In this document: piece by piece, positions 8,373-15,158 of the stretch
Layout: the number at the start of each line of letters is the position of its first letter
Position numbering within the stretch: position 1 is the first letter of the stretch
The notes under the pieces: model-generated
Databases searched by the model: none
The model's input: the letters and a program-made list of their open reading frames with translations, nothing else
What the model was told of the DNA's origin: nothing
From: Ophiobolus disseminans
Lineage: Eukaryota; Ascomycota; Dothideomycetes; Pleosporales; Phaeosphaeriaceae
Reading direction: 5' to 3'
NCBI GenBank assembly: GCA_010093685.1
Contig: MU006262.1
Coordinates: 1-15,158 of the forward strand
DNA length: 15,158 nucleotides
Made by a program: the position numbers and the translations under genes

Positions 8373-8696
8373 ATGAAGATGAAGGAAAGCATCTTTTCTT
8401 TAGATTTGCTTATTCACCGAGTTGAGGAATTGCAGCGGATCGACCAGCTTGAGACTCTTCAGAACTTAACGCGCCAAAATTCGCTTCTGCAAGACGTTGT
8501 AACAGAATATCAAAGGCGGTGGTGCTGCACAATTAGTCTTCTTGAGAAGACTCTAGAGGCAGTGTTTTCTTTGCAAAAGGCAATTAAACACTTTGAAATA
8601 GAAAGAGAAGCTGCTGAGCGGGTGTGGCTAGCGTCTTGGGGGATAGAAAGACCTAGAGTAGATTTACAGACATACAATCCTGCAGGTTGGATTTAA
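8373..8696 (+). CDS. Small coiled-coil protein of unknown function (107 aa)
   Basis: This single open frame starts MKMKES and stops with TAA at 8694-8696. A second in-frame ATG at 8379 is possible. Residues about 10-85 form heptad-like helices rich in Leu, Gln, Glu and Ile (RVEELQRIDQLETLQNLTRQ is typical), interrupted by a Trp-Cys-Cys near residue 50. The tail has three Trp and a Pro-rich end. It has no signal peptide, membrane helix or catalytic motif. The composition is clearly protein-like, unlike neighbouring chance frames. It converges on the 207-residue coiled-coil gene to its right, leaving a 99-bp gap. The two could interact through their coils, but that is a guess. Function is not recognised. 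Confidence 0.6.
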   Translation: MKMKESIFSLDLLIHRVEELQRIDQLETLQNLTRQNSLLQDVVTEYQRRWCCTISLLEKTLEAVFSLQKAIKHFEIEREAAERVWLASWGIERPRVDLQTYNPAGWI

Positions 8697-8795
8697 TAAG
8701 AGCGTTGCATTAGTGTTTTGTGTGTTGTAGAGTGTGCAACTTCTATTTAGACTATTCAGGTATTCTTAAATACAAGAGTATGGTACAAATAATAA

Positions 8796-9472
8796 CTACT
8801 TCTTAGCATTCTTATGCCCCTTCTCGCTTTTTGTTCCTCGAAGCGTGCGTTTTAGACTATTCGTACCGCTAAGCCTACTAGATCTGCGTAGCTGTGCAGT
8901 AGGAAGTTGCGAAGAAGATAGCCGTGCCTCAACGTCTTTTTCAAGAGCTGCAATTTTCCGAGTCTGCATGCTTAAAAAGCTACTGGCTGCTTCAAGTGCT
9001 CTTAGATGCTTCTCCTGATCATTGCTGCTTGCTTTACCCAAGGTCTCAAGCTTAACCTCTACACTCTGCGCCTCAAGATCTGCTCTTGCTTGACGCTCGA
9101 GAAGACGTTCGTACTGCGGAATAAGCTGGTGCTTAAGGTACGCATTCTCCTTCTCAAGAACCTGGTTTGTATCTGCTAGTAAGTTGTGAGCCGCAACTGT
9201 TTCAACTAGCTTTTGGTGCTCAGAAAGGTAGGCTTGCTTGTAGTTCAACTGATACTGCGGTAGCTCATCCTTCGATTGGCATGCAAGTTGCGAGATGTCG
9301 ACAAGGTGTTGATGGATCCTAAGGACATAGTCTTGTGCGCTGTACTGGGGACCATGTAGAACTCTTTCCTGCATATCTGGATCCGGCTTGACTGCAATCT
9401 GTGAGAGTTAAGTACAGTTGTTACAATTAATCTATGGGCCTTGTATTATACCTGAATGTTTCCTGTAGCCAT
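8796..9472 (-). CDS. Coiled-coil protein of unknown function (207 aa), 2 exons
   Basis: The proposed model is complement(join(8796-9398, 9452-9472)). Exon 1 is only seven codons (ATG GCT ACA GGA AAC ATT CAG), followed by a 53-nt intron with donor GTATAA, a cTTAAC branch-like site and acceptor CAG, then IAVKPDPD joining the long frame. Without the intron, the frame would begin at an internal Met (9374). Residues about 60-170 are a near-continuous coiled coil (Leu, Glu, Gln, Ala heptads). The last ~40 residues are Ser/Arg/Lys-rich and strongly basic, suggesting DNA or nuclear binding. No enzyme motif is seen. It is transcribed divergently from the 209-residue coiled-coil gene across a ~380-bp shared upstream region, which suggests possible co-regulation. 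Confidence 0.65.
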
Positions 9473-9854
9473 TTATATTGCTTAGTTTGTAAGGGTGCGT
9501 GTGATAGTAATAATAAACGAACATTTACGCAAGCTTTTAAATGTTTTTCATTTGTCTGCAAATATCTAATCCTATATTCAGGCCCACGGGCTAAAATTAC
9601 GTATGAGCTATTCTTACATGCTGACCTCACTTAGGGCATGAGAGTGGGACCTATCCTATTTCTGCCCATCTAACGCTAAAAACCTAGAAAGAGACTAAGG
9701 TGCGGTACCTCGGAGTGGCTTAGCGCCTATTGCGCCCCGTTCATTCATGCAAATAACTTTGCACGTATCGCACAAGCAATCAACAAGTATACATATATAC
9801 GCTATCTCACTGCAAACAAAAGAAGAGGCTACTAATTCTCTAAACACTCTAGCT
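9473..9854. promoter_or_regulatory. Shared divergent upstream region of two coiled-coil genes
   Basis: This ~380-bp region lies between the start codons of the leftward 207-residue gene and the rightward 209-residue gene. An atataa stretch lies immediately beside the leftward ATG. Open frames inside it on both strands (for example 9434-9634) overlap each other and show no protein-like pattern. An in-frame upstream ATG at 9747 could extend the rightward gene by 36 residues. Confidence 0.45.
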
Positions 9855-10534
9855 ATGTCTTATCCTGAGTTTTCCTCCTTTGCTGTTCAACAAGATGTTA
9901 CTCTTGCGCCAGCTGATCTTACATTCTTCGATCATCAAGTTGAGTATCCAGTAATGCAGAGCAACATCGACAACTATCGCTCGCAGCCTTCCGTCGACTT
10001 AGCGCCAGATTTGGGGAACATGCTCGGCGCAAACTTCACAACCTGGAATTGGTTCAACTCGCCATTATTATCTCCCCCTTCGCTGCAGCAGAATTATTCC
10101 GAGATCCAAGCTGTGCCAACTGCATTCACTAGCACTGCAAACACAACACCCCTTCTGAACCCCATGGCCCAGCCTTTCGAACACGGCACTCCTATATACC
10201 AAGAAGGCATGCAAGGCAGCTGGATTTCATCGGATTTCCAAGCCCCATTAGAAGAGCCTCAGGCAATAGACAAGTTCGAAGAGCTTATGTCCATATTTGC
10301 CGACTTTCAGGCGAAGACAGAACAGCGGATGACTTTAATCGAAAAAGAGATACGTGAAGTGAAAAGCAGGTAAGATACACTCTTTAGTCTTCGAGTAAAC
10401 TGCTAATTATTAATGACAGGCTAGAAGATGATACGGCCCGGTTCTGTGAAGAAGTAGAAGATGCAGTCTCTAGGCTGCAGGTGTGGACAGGACAAGTTAG
10501 AGAAGCTGTCGATGGTGTAAGGTATCAATCTTAG
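9855..10534 (+). CDS. Disordered/coiled-coil protein of unknown function (209 aa), 2 exons
   Basis: The proposed model is join(9855-10369, 10420-10534). The intron is 50 nt with donor GTAAGA, a TAATGAC-like branch site and acceptor CAG. It interrupts the codon for Arg in VKSR and continues as LEDDTARFCEEVEDAVSRL, keeping the coiled-coil heptads in phase; without splicing, the frame stops at once. I chose the ATG at 9855 (MSYPEF) over the in-frame ATG at 9747 because it has a purine at -3 and the extra 36 residues look like translated leader. Residues 1-135 are disordered and rich in Gln, Pro, Asn, Ser and aromatic residues, reminiscent of transcriptional activation regions. Residues about 140-205 form a coiled coil. 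No DNA-binding domain is seen, so a regulatory role is only a guess. Confidence 0.65.
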
Positions 10535-10830
10535 TAGCATAACAATAGGTGTCGATCTGCGAGACTTGTCAGCCAAAGCCCTCAATATCTACGTTAATCT
10601 CGCAAGTAGTAGCGCACTATCTCGTTAATGCACGAGGCCTTCATATAAGACTGCAAATAACGGGATATAAGAAGCGTTATTATTAGGATTGGCCTTTCTT
10701 AAACTACGTTAAGCCTTAGCTAATGGAGTGAAACTCTGATATGCTTCCTTCATTAACTGTTGCGGTCTGTCAATAGTAGTGCTGCTAAAACGGGTCGTAG
10801 ATAGGTTGTGTTATGGCTGCTTTTCTGCTG
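10535..10830. other. Gene-free region
   Basis: No coding frame, RNA gene or clear repeat is seen in these ~300 bp. The sequence is of moderate AT content and presumably includes the 3' UTR of the 209-residue gene. Confidence 0.4.
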
Positions 10831-11145
10831 TTAGCGGTCCTTAACCGTAGAACGATAGAAACATACTCGCAAATTCTGGCTATGCAGCGCGCCGGAGTGC
10901 ACGCGTTTTTGCTCTGCTAAGTCGTCTAGGATTAATTTGTCGATGAGTAGGCTGAGCACATTGGCTTCCTGCACCACTCGGCTATGATGTAGTGTGCTGC
11001 TTAATGGACGAGGTGGCTTGCTATTAGCAGCTCCCACATTTCGATACAAAATGTTGTGTGCAGCAGATCTTCGAAGAGAACATTGATCCCGCAAGCGCTT
11101 GTACGCAACAAGCTGTCGGATAAAGAGTTGATCTGTAGCTAGCAT
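10831..11145 (-). CDS. Hypothetical ORF (104 aa), possibly a gene fragment
   Basis: This open frame has its ATG at 11145 and contains a helical stretch near the start (residues 5-35, rich in Leu, Arg and Ala) and another at about 60-80 (VLSLLIDKLILDDLAEQ). The same frame is open about 60 bp further upstream before a stop, so the fragment could be the end of a longer decayed gene. No family is recognised and no splice continuation was found. It lies in a stretch of degenerate DNA, so it may be a remnant or chance. Confidence 0.25.
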   Translation of the reverse strand: MLATDQLFIRQLVAYKRLRDQCSLRRSAAHNILYRNVGAANSKPPRPLSSTLHHSRVVQEANVLSLLIDKLILDDLAEQKRVHSGALHSQNLRVCFYRSTVKDR

Positions 11146-11847
11146 GCCGGGATGTAGGTATAGTGCGACAGAACAAGAGCAACATAATCTGCCGAGGAGT
11201 TATGAAGAGAGCTGCCGCCTCATATTAGAATATGGGCCCTGCTACAAGCCCTCGTCAGGTATCCCCAGACTTCACTATCATTGGTCATCATCGCAGTCCT
11301 ATATTTAGCTTCTTGCGTAAACTGCATTGTGCCCGTATCAGGGCTGGTCTCGAAATAGTGTATCTATGCGCTGGGACTTGCGGCGGTCTTCTTCTCTTGG
11401 TCGTCAAGATATCGACTACCTACCTAGGTAACAGCGATACGTACAATCCGAGGTCCTGTACTTTACCCGCAGGGTTTCATGCTCTAGGTAGAATAAGACG
11501 ACGTATCTTAGCGCTTCGCTAAGAACCTTGGAAGCGACCTTGGGACCGAACGCGCAACCTACACTTCCAAGGTTGACACGCTTACGCTTACCTAACTTGA
11601 TGCGACCGCGCAATCTCGTCCTCTCTCACATCTCCTGTTTCCTACCGTCGCCGTCGTCCCTACCCACGCTCTCGCGTCCCTCCACCTCGCCCTTCGCGCT
11701 TGTTCTCGCAGACGATCACACTCGTAGAATAAGAGAGTTTTACACGAGCGCTAAGTCAAAGAAGACTGTTCCCCCAACTTCACCTTAGCCCCCCGGACCG
11801 GTCCCGAGGTCCTCAAGATCTTCGGCCCCTCAGGTTTCATCTTATAC
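11146..11847. other. Gene-poor, degenerate region with a perfect hairpin
   Basis: There are open frames on both strands (for example 11232-11522 and 11528-11788), but none shows convincing protein-like composition. At 11506-11524 there is a perfect 8-bp stem with a 3-base loop (TCTTAGCG, CTT, CGCTAAGA). The motif ccaaggt/aaccttgg recurs between 11525 and 11575. The neighbouring broken ORF suggests decayed transposon sequence, perhaps LTR-type, but no paired LTRs were found. Confidence 0.35.
11506..11524. repeat. Perfect hairpin, 8-bp stem with 3-base loop
   Basis: TCTTAGCG (11506-11513) is followed by CTT and then CGCTAAGA (11517-11524), its exact reverse complement. No poly-T tract follows and fungal genes do not use bacterial-type terminators, so it is recorded only as a structure. 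Confidence 0.7.
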
Positions 11848-12360
11848 AGATCATCCCTCTTCTCCTGCTCTTGTTGAAGGCTCCGCCCTTAACGACCTCG
11901 AGCTCTGCGACCGCTAAGGAAAAAACATCGTGAGCGCTCTCGCTCTCACTCTCGGCTTCTCTCTCAGCAGGCTCATGGAACGAACAAAATCTGCCGTCTG
12001 GACCTCGCCAGTTGTTGGTGTTACCATGCCGTTTCTAGTTGTTATTACCACGTCCCTTCTTGCTAGTACCGCGACCTTTGTTGTTACCGCCGCCATAGCC
12101 CGAGGATCTATAGCCCAGCGGTCGGTTCGGATGGGGTTGTTGGTTGTATGATGCCAGTGGCCACGCCTGCCCAGGTGCTTTCTCCCGCTCCCTGCGCACC
12201 CATAAAATCGGCGTCTCCCTACACCAACGCTGGTGCCGAGCCACCATGACCGTCCATGTTTCATGCGCTTTGGTTAGTGTTGTTAACCATGAGGCATCGT
12301 CGGTCACGATAGGTAGGTCAAACCAGCCATGCATGGACACGCGCCTTGAATCCTGACTCG
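11848..12360 (-). pseudogene. Broken ORF with Gly/Asn/Arg-rich segment, possible retrotransposon gag-like remnant
   Basis: Reading leftward from about 12360, one frame stays open for roughly 100 residues (Met at 12328), meets a single TAG at about 12036, then continues in the same frame for about 60 residues to a TGA near 11848. The first part has a helical, Trp/Arg-rich segment (DDASWLTTLTKAHETW). Next comes a low-complexity Gly/Asn/Arg/Lys stretch of the sort seen near the C-terminus of fungal Copia-type gag proteins. The part after the stop is Ser/Glu repetitive. No zinc knuckle, protease or reverse transcriptase is visible. The single stop in an otherwise coherent frame suggests decay. 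An unrelated low-complexity host protein is an equal alternative. Confidence 0.3.
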
Positions 12361-12493
12361 CCCTTGGTTTCCCTCAATGCATGTGAAACGGCTCAGCCCG
12401 CCTCGCTCTCGAGTATAAGTACTGATCAATGTCTCACCCACCTTTCTCTTCCTTTCTCTTCCTTCCACATCTCAAGCTCGCTCATAAGACATC
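12361..12493 (+). promoter_or_regulatory. Promoter and leader of the 366-residue protein gene (TATA box, CT tract)
   Basis: A TATAAG motif at 12414-12419 is followed by a pyrimidine-rich tract at 12440-12467 that contains a direct repeat of cctttctctt (12441-12450 and 12451-12460). Next comes a CTCAAG-like stretch at 12471-12476 and the ATG at 12494, with A at -3. A TATA box followed by a CT tract shortly before the start is a classic layout for expressed fungal genes. Confidence 0.6.
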
Positions 12494-13647
12494 ATGCCAA
12501 AGACGCGATCCAAACAATGTACCGAGGCTATGCATCCAGCATCCACTCCTTACCAGCGACCTCTTGCGGATAGGGCACTTACCACCGGGAACACTCACCC
12601 GCCTGCTGCTGCTGCCGGCCTAGGCTTACCACTTCTCGCAAAGAGAGGCTGGCGAGAGCCGTCATTCACAGATTGGGAGGGAATGAGCGACGATGCGATC
12701 GTTCACTTCACCGAGGATTTGGACAAGGTAAGCGTTTTGTCACTGCTATTTGACCAGACTAGACTAATACCTAAAAATAGGACCTGGAGAGGCTTGAAAA
12801 CGAGGCAACAGACGATGTCCCGCTTTCGGGAGTGCATACTCCGCTTGTCGAAACGGCCACTTCTGGGGAACTGGCTACCAGGGGCTCCGAAGAACAGCTC
12901 AGCCCAACACCTGAGACACAAGCCCTCAGTAACACCGACCAGTCCCGGATTGCGGCCCCTACCCCAGGAGCGGTCGTTATAGTTCAGCAGCCTGCCGAGG
13001 AACCGACTGTTGGGATTGAGACGACTGTCAGAGTGCCCACGCCTGCAGAAGTAACTAGGGACCTTGAGCCAATGGTAGAAGGTGAGGGGGATCAAGTGGG
13101 TTCCTTCCAATCAGGCCCTGGGTCGCAAGGTCAAGAGGTCCCAACTCTCTCTCTAAGATTCATATTGACCCGCAATCCAGATAACCCAATCATACTTGAC
13201 GACGACAACATCTATGACAGTGCCCTAAGAGAGAGAGAGCAGAACCAACCTTCAGGCATGGTACAGTGGTCATCACCTGAGTATGAGGAAGAGGTCATAA
13301 CGAATTTTGAGAAGAAATGGGAGGAAATCCAAACCTATTGGTTCGACATGAGCATCAATCACGATGAAGCTGGGGGCGCGCCAATCCAGGCTATGCTTGA
13401 TGACTTCACTCAATGTCTCGATGAAGTATACGATAATGGCAGTTTGGCCGAAGGGTCCGCTGCTTATCTCATGGAGAATTGGGCGCCCATTCAAGCTAGA
13501 GCTGGATCATGTCAGAGTTCTACATCGAGCGCGCTGTTTCTTCGACGTGTGGAACAATTCAGCAGTCTGTTGGATGATTTCAAGAGCCAAGAACCGCTCT
13601 ACGACGAGATCTTGGCATATCAAGAAAGAGCCCGTGACGACGAATGA
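12494..13647 (+). CDS. Acidic, largely disordered protein of unknown function (366 aa), 2 exons
   Basis: The proposed model is join(12494-12727, 12781-13647). The 53-nt intron has donor GTAAGC and acceptor TAG; it joins DLDK to DLER in phase, extending one acidic helix. Residues 1-40 are basic and Ala/Pro-rich. Residues 45-78 include a Trp- and Asp-rich segment (FTDWEGMSDDAIVHFTEDLD). Residues 80-200 are disordered and rich in Thr, Pro, Glu and Gln. Residues 215-366 are predicted mostly helical and acidic, with several Trp residues (PEYEEEVITNFEKKWEEIQT). No signal peptide, membrane helix, zinc site or catalytic motif is visible. The promoter layout and in-phase intron support a real expressed gene. 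A protein-interaction or regulatory role would fit but is not shown. It is the best-preserved gene in the right half of the window. Confidence 0.7.
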
Positions 13648-13877
13648 TTCTAGGATCCGGATGGCGTCGTACTTGCACATGGAATTAAGGTGTGACTTCG
13701 GTTTGCGATAGTTTTATTCCTTCAGCTAGTTACACGAAACGAACTTTAACATTGTGCAACTTCGAAGTGACCAGTACTAGTTTTGGTACATTCCCGATTC
13801 GATTGGGTTTATTTGAGCTTGTTGAGGTAGGTGCAGCCCTTAAGAGAGGTATTTGGACGATGCTGGTGATGTTGGTA

Positions 13878-13904
13878 ACTTTGGTGTTCCTCAGGGTCCT
13901 CGCT
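13878..13904 (+). repeat. 27-bp repeat, copy B
   Basis: This is a direct partner of 6871-6897, with 24 of 27 bases identical. One frame over it reads FGVPQGPR, and the other copy reads FGVLQGPR followed by a stop. It could therefore be a shared remnant of a coding sequence, but the stretch is too short to name. Confidence 0.6.
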
Positions 13905-14050
13905 TAACGCCATACAGGGCTTCTGGTTGGCTAGACCCCTGTTCAGCCCAAAGTTCAAAAAGGTTGCGCGGGAGGTTGCTGGAATGGAAAGCCTTTATGT
14001 CATTGTGAGGTGCTGCGCAAGCTGACGGGAAAGGCTTGCCTCGTCTAGAA

Positions 14051-14096
14051 CTAATATCCCCCACTGCGTAGCGAGAACCACCCTGTAGCGAGAAAA
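14051..14096 (-). repeat. 46-bp repeat, copy B (inverted relative to 6617-6662)
   Basis: The reverse complement matches 6617-6662 at 40 of 46 positions without gaps. This copy keeps more C and G, so it is probably the less mutated of the two. The two copies face each other across 7.4 kb, but no target-site duplication was found next to either, so they need not be the two ends of one element. Confidence 0.75.
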
Positions 14097-14947
14097 ACCA
14101 CAAGTACTTGGACTACGAAGCAGCAGAGGCTTTCTCCACGTCTCTACATCCGTGTAATACTACTCGAGATTCCTGTAATAGGTCTTCATTACCCTCCAAA
14201 CAGCCTCTACAAGAAAATTACCTACGTTATTGTTGCCTTCACGCCGGATTTGCGGAGAGACTTGTTTTGCAACGTGGTAGAGTATCTACACTACAGCTCC
14301 GCCTCCTAACCTGCATTACTTCTAGGAGCTATAATATTAGAGTATCTCACCTTCTAGCCTTACTGACACCCCTATAAGCTATCCTGAGCCCTGTGGCAGC
14401 GACACGAGGATGATGCATGCGACGGCTCTACCCCTGTCAGTACCTTTCAGTTAAGCGACGCGAATCGTGTTATTTTAAAACGCCATCTCCATTTATTACA
14501 TATTATATTATCTGTAATCTAAGCTACACTGCTTACATGACCAGCCTGTGGCTGGAAGCCATCCTAAAAATAGACGGTTAGTAATGCTAATTCCGGATCC
14601 GTTGTCTCAGTACCATGACTTGGGTCAGGCTTAGAGCTATTCGAGTATGACTCGCTCGACTCTGACCACGCGCATACCTTAATGCTTTGCCGTGCACGAG
14701 CATGTTCTACAGCACGTGCTGGCGAGCGCAGACCGATATTGCAGCGACGAACGTTATGATTAGCTACTTAGTTCTATATAGCATAGTATTCGAGGCTACA
14801 AGTCACGTGTGTACCTCTTTGTGACTAGCGTCTGTTCAGCTCAATCTTTCTATACAATTAACTTAGACCTAACTTAATTATCGTTATCAAGACGTACAAT
14901 GTACTCAGTGCCTGTTCTCTACACTTTCTATATGCTAGTAACAGCGG

Positions 14948-15158
14948 TTATACCAGTCTATGCTCCAAAGCAGATCTATAGTGCTGAAGGCACGCTCTTG
15001 TAGTGGGATGCTCTGCACTAAGCACTTTCACGTACCCCTTGTAAGCTCGCTCATACAGCTCGATAGCAGTAGAGTAATGCACCTTTTGATGAAAGAGGAA
15101 TGCCAGATTGTACACGCTGGTAAGCGTGTCCGGGTGCTCTCGCCCAAGCGCCTTCTCT
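14948..15158 (-). CDS. C-terminal fragment of a TPR-repeat protein, probably NLR-type (partial, runs off the window)
   Basis: Reading leftward from the window edge, one frame is open for 69 codons and ends at TAA 14948-14950. The start lies beyond 15158. It contains EKALGREHPDTLTSVYNLA, a helix pair with AIELYERAYKGY, and a final AEHPTTRACLQHYR. This is the kinesin-light-chain/TPR_12-type repeat with its HPDTL and HPTT signatures, as found at the C-terminus of fungal NACHT/NB-ARC-TPR (NLR) proteins involved in self/non-self recognition and programmed cell death. Stand-alone TPR proteins and kinesin light chains carry the same repeats, so the NLR label is likely but unproven without the N-terminal part. 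NLR genes are a known class of Starship cargo, which fits the captain at the other end of the window. Confidence 0.7.
   Translation of the reverse strand, partial: EKALGREHPDTLTSVYNLAFLFHQKVHYSTAIELYERAYKGYVKVLSAEHPTTRACLQHYRSALEHRLV

Larger units (their letters stand above)
13648..14947. other. 1.3-kb region without a credible gene; repeat-derived at 13.85-14.1 kb
   Basis: No coding frame with protein-like features was found. The segment 13850-14100 contains copy B of the 27-bp repeat (13878-13904) and copy B of the 46-bp repeat (14051-14096). An open minus-strand frame at 13891-14103 spans both repeats and is probably element-derived. The stretch 14460-14530 is AT-rich. A short palindrome agcacgtgct lies near 14712. 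The right end is the 3' flank of the TPR gene. Confidence 0.45.

Noticed and set aside
11232..11788. Two plus-strand open frames (96 and 86 codons)
   Set aside because: They have no splice continuation, motif or protein-like pattern, and the sequence is degenerate.
13860..13920. Reverse transcriptase motif (FGVPQG) suggesting a LINE element
   Set aside because: The resemblance is about six residues with no other RT motifs around it, and the other copy has Leu in place of Pro and an immediate stop.
6617..14096. A single 7.4-kb transposon bounded by the inverted 46-bp repeats
   Set aside because: No target-site duplication is visible outside either copy and no transposase lies between them, so only the repeat itself is reported.
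14108..14377. Plus-strand open frame of 89 codons
   Set aside because: Its composition looks random and no promoter or homology is recognisable; it directly follows repeat-derived DNA.
1..15158. CRISPR array, tRNA, rRNA or bacterial-type operon features
   Set aside because: No regularly spaced repeats, cloverleaf with B-box pattern or rRNA-like sequence was noticed, and the intron-rich genes indicate a fungal nuclear genome.

Overview
The window looks like nuclear DNA of a filamentous ascomycete (Pezizomycotina; a Dothideomycete-like fungus would fit, but no species is claimed). The evidence is short introns (45-66 nt) with GTAAGT/GTATGT-type donors and CTRAY-like branch points, pyrimidine-rich leaders before start codons, an AT-rich and CpG-poor left edge of the kind RIP leaves, and several fungus-type proteins.

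Layout. Bases 1-288 are AT-rich and gene-poor. At about 277-290 the composition switches abruptly to GC-balanced DNA. About 450 bp further in lies a five-exon gene (740-3177, +) for a 729-residue DUF3435 tyrosine recombinase with C-terminal C2H2 fingers. DUF3435 proteins are the 'captains' of Starship giant transposons and normally sit just inside the element's 5' end, reading inward, as here. A convergent single-exon gene (5558-3447, -) encodes a 703-residue fusion of a P-loop kinase-like domain, a HAD phosphatase-like domain and a uracil phosphoribosyltransferase-like domain. From 5.6 to 7 kb there are degenerate and repeat-like sequences, including a possible broken copy of a mitochondrial ribosomal protein bL36m-like gene. 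A SUR7/PalI-like four-helix membrane protein follows (7962-7006, -). Then come three small coiled-coil protein genes of unknown function: 8373-8696 (+), 9472-8796 (-) and 9855-10534 (+).

The stretch 10.5-12.35 kb is decayed sequence with a broken low-complexity ORF. A two-exon gene for an acidic, mostly disordered 366-residue protein lies at 12494-13647 (+), with a clear TATA/CT-tract promoter. Bases 13.65-14.95 kb hold repeat-derived noncoding DNA, including an inverted copy of a 46-bp motif also found near 6.6 kb. The window ends inside a minus-strand gene whose visible C-terminus is a TPR array of the kind found in fungal NLR (NACHT/NB-ARC-TPR) proteins.

Taken together, this is most easily read as the 5' end of a Starship-like mobile element (captain first) followed by accessory cargo: a nucleotide-metabolism fusion enzyme, a membrane protein, a group of coiled-coil proteins and an NLR-type gene. 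Only the captain end is visible. The right boundary, an empty site and mobility cannot be shown from this window, so the element assignment is inference. Intron-containing gene models were assembled by eye from splice signals and frame continuity.
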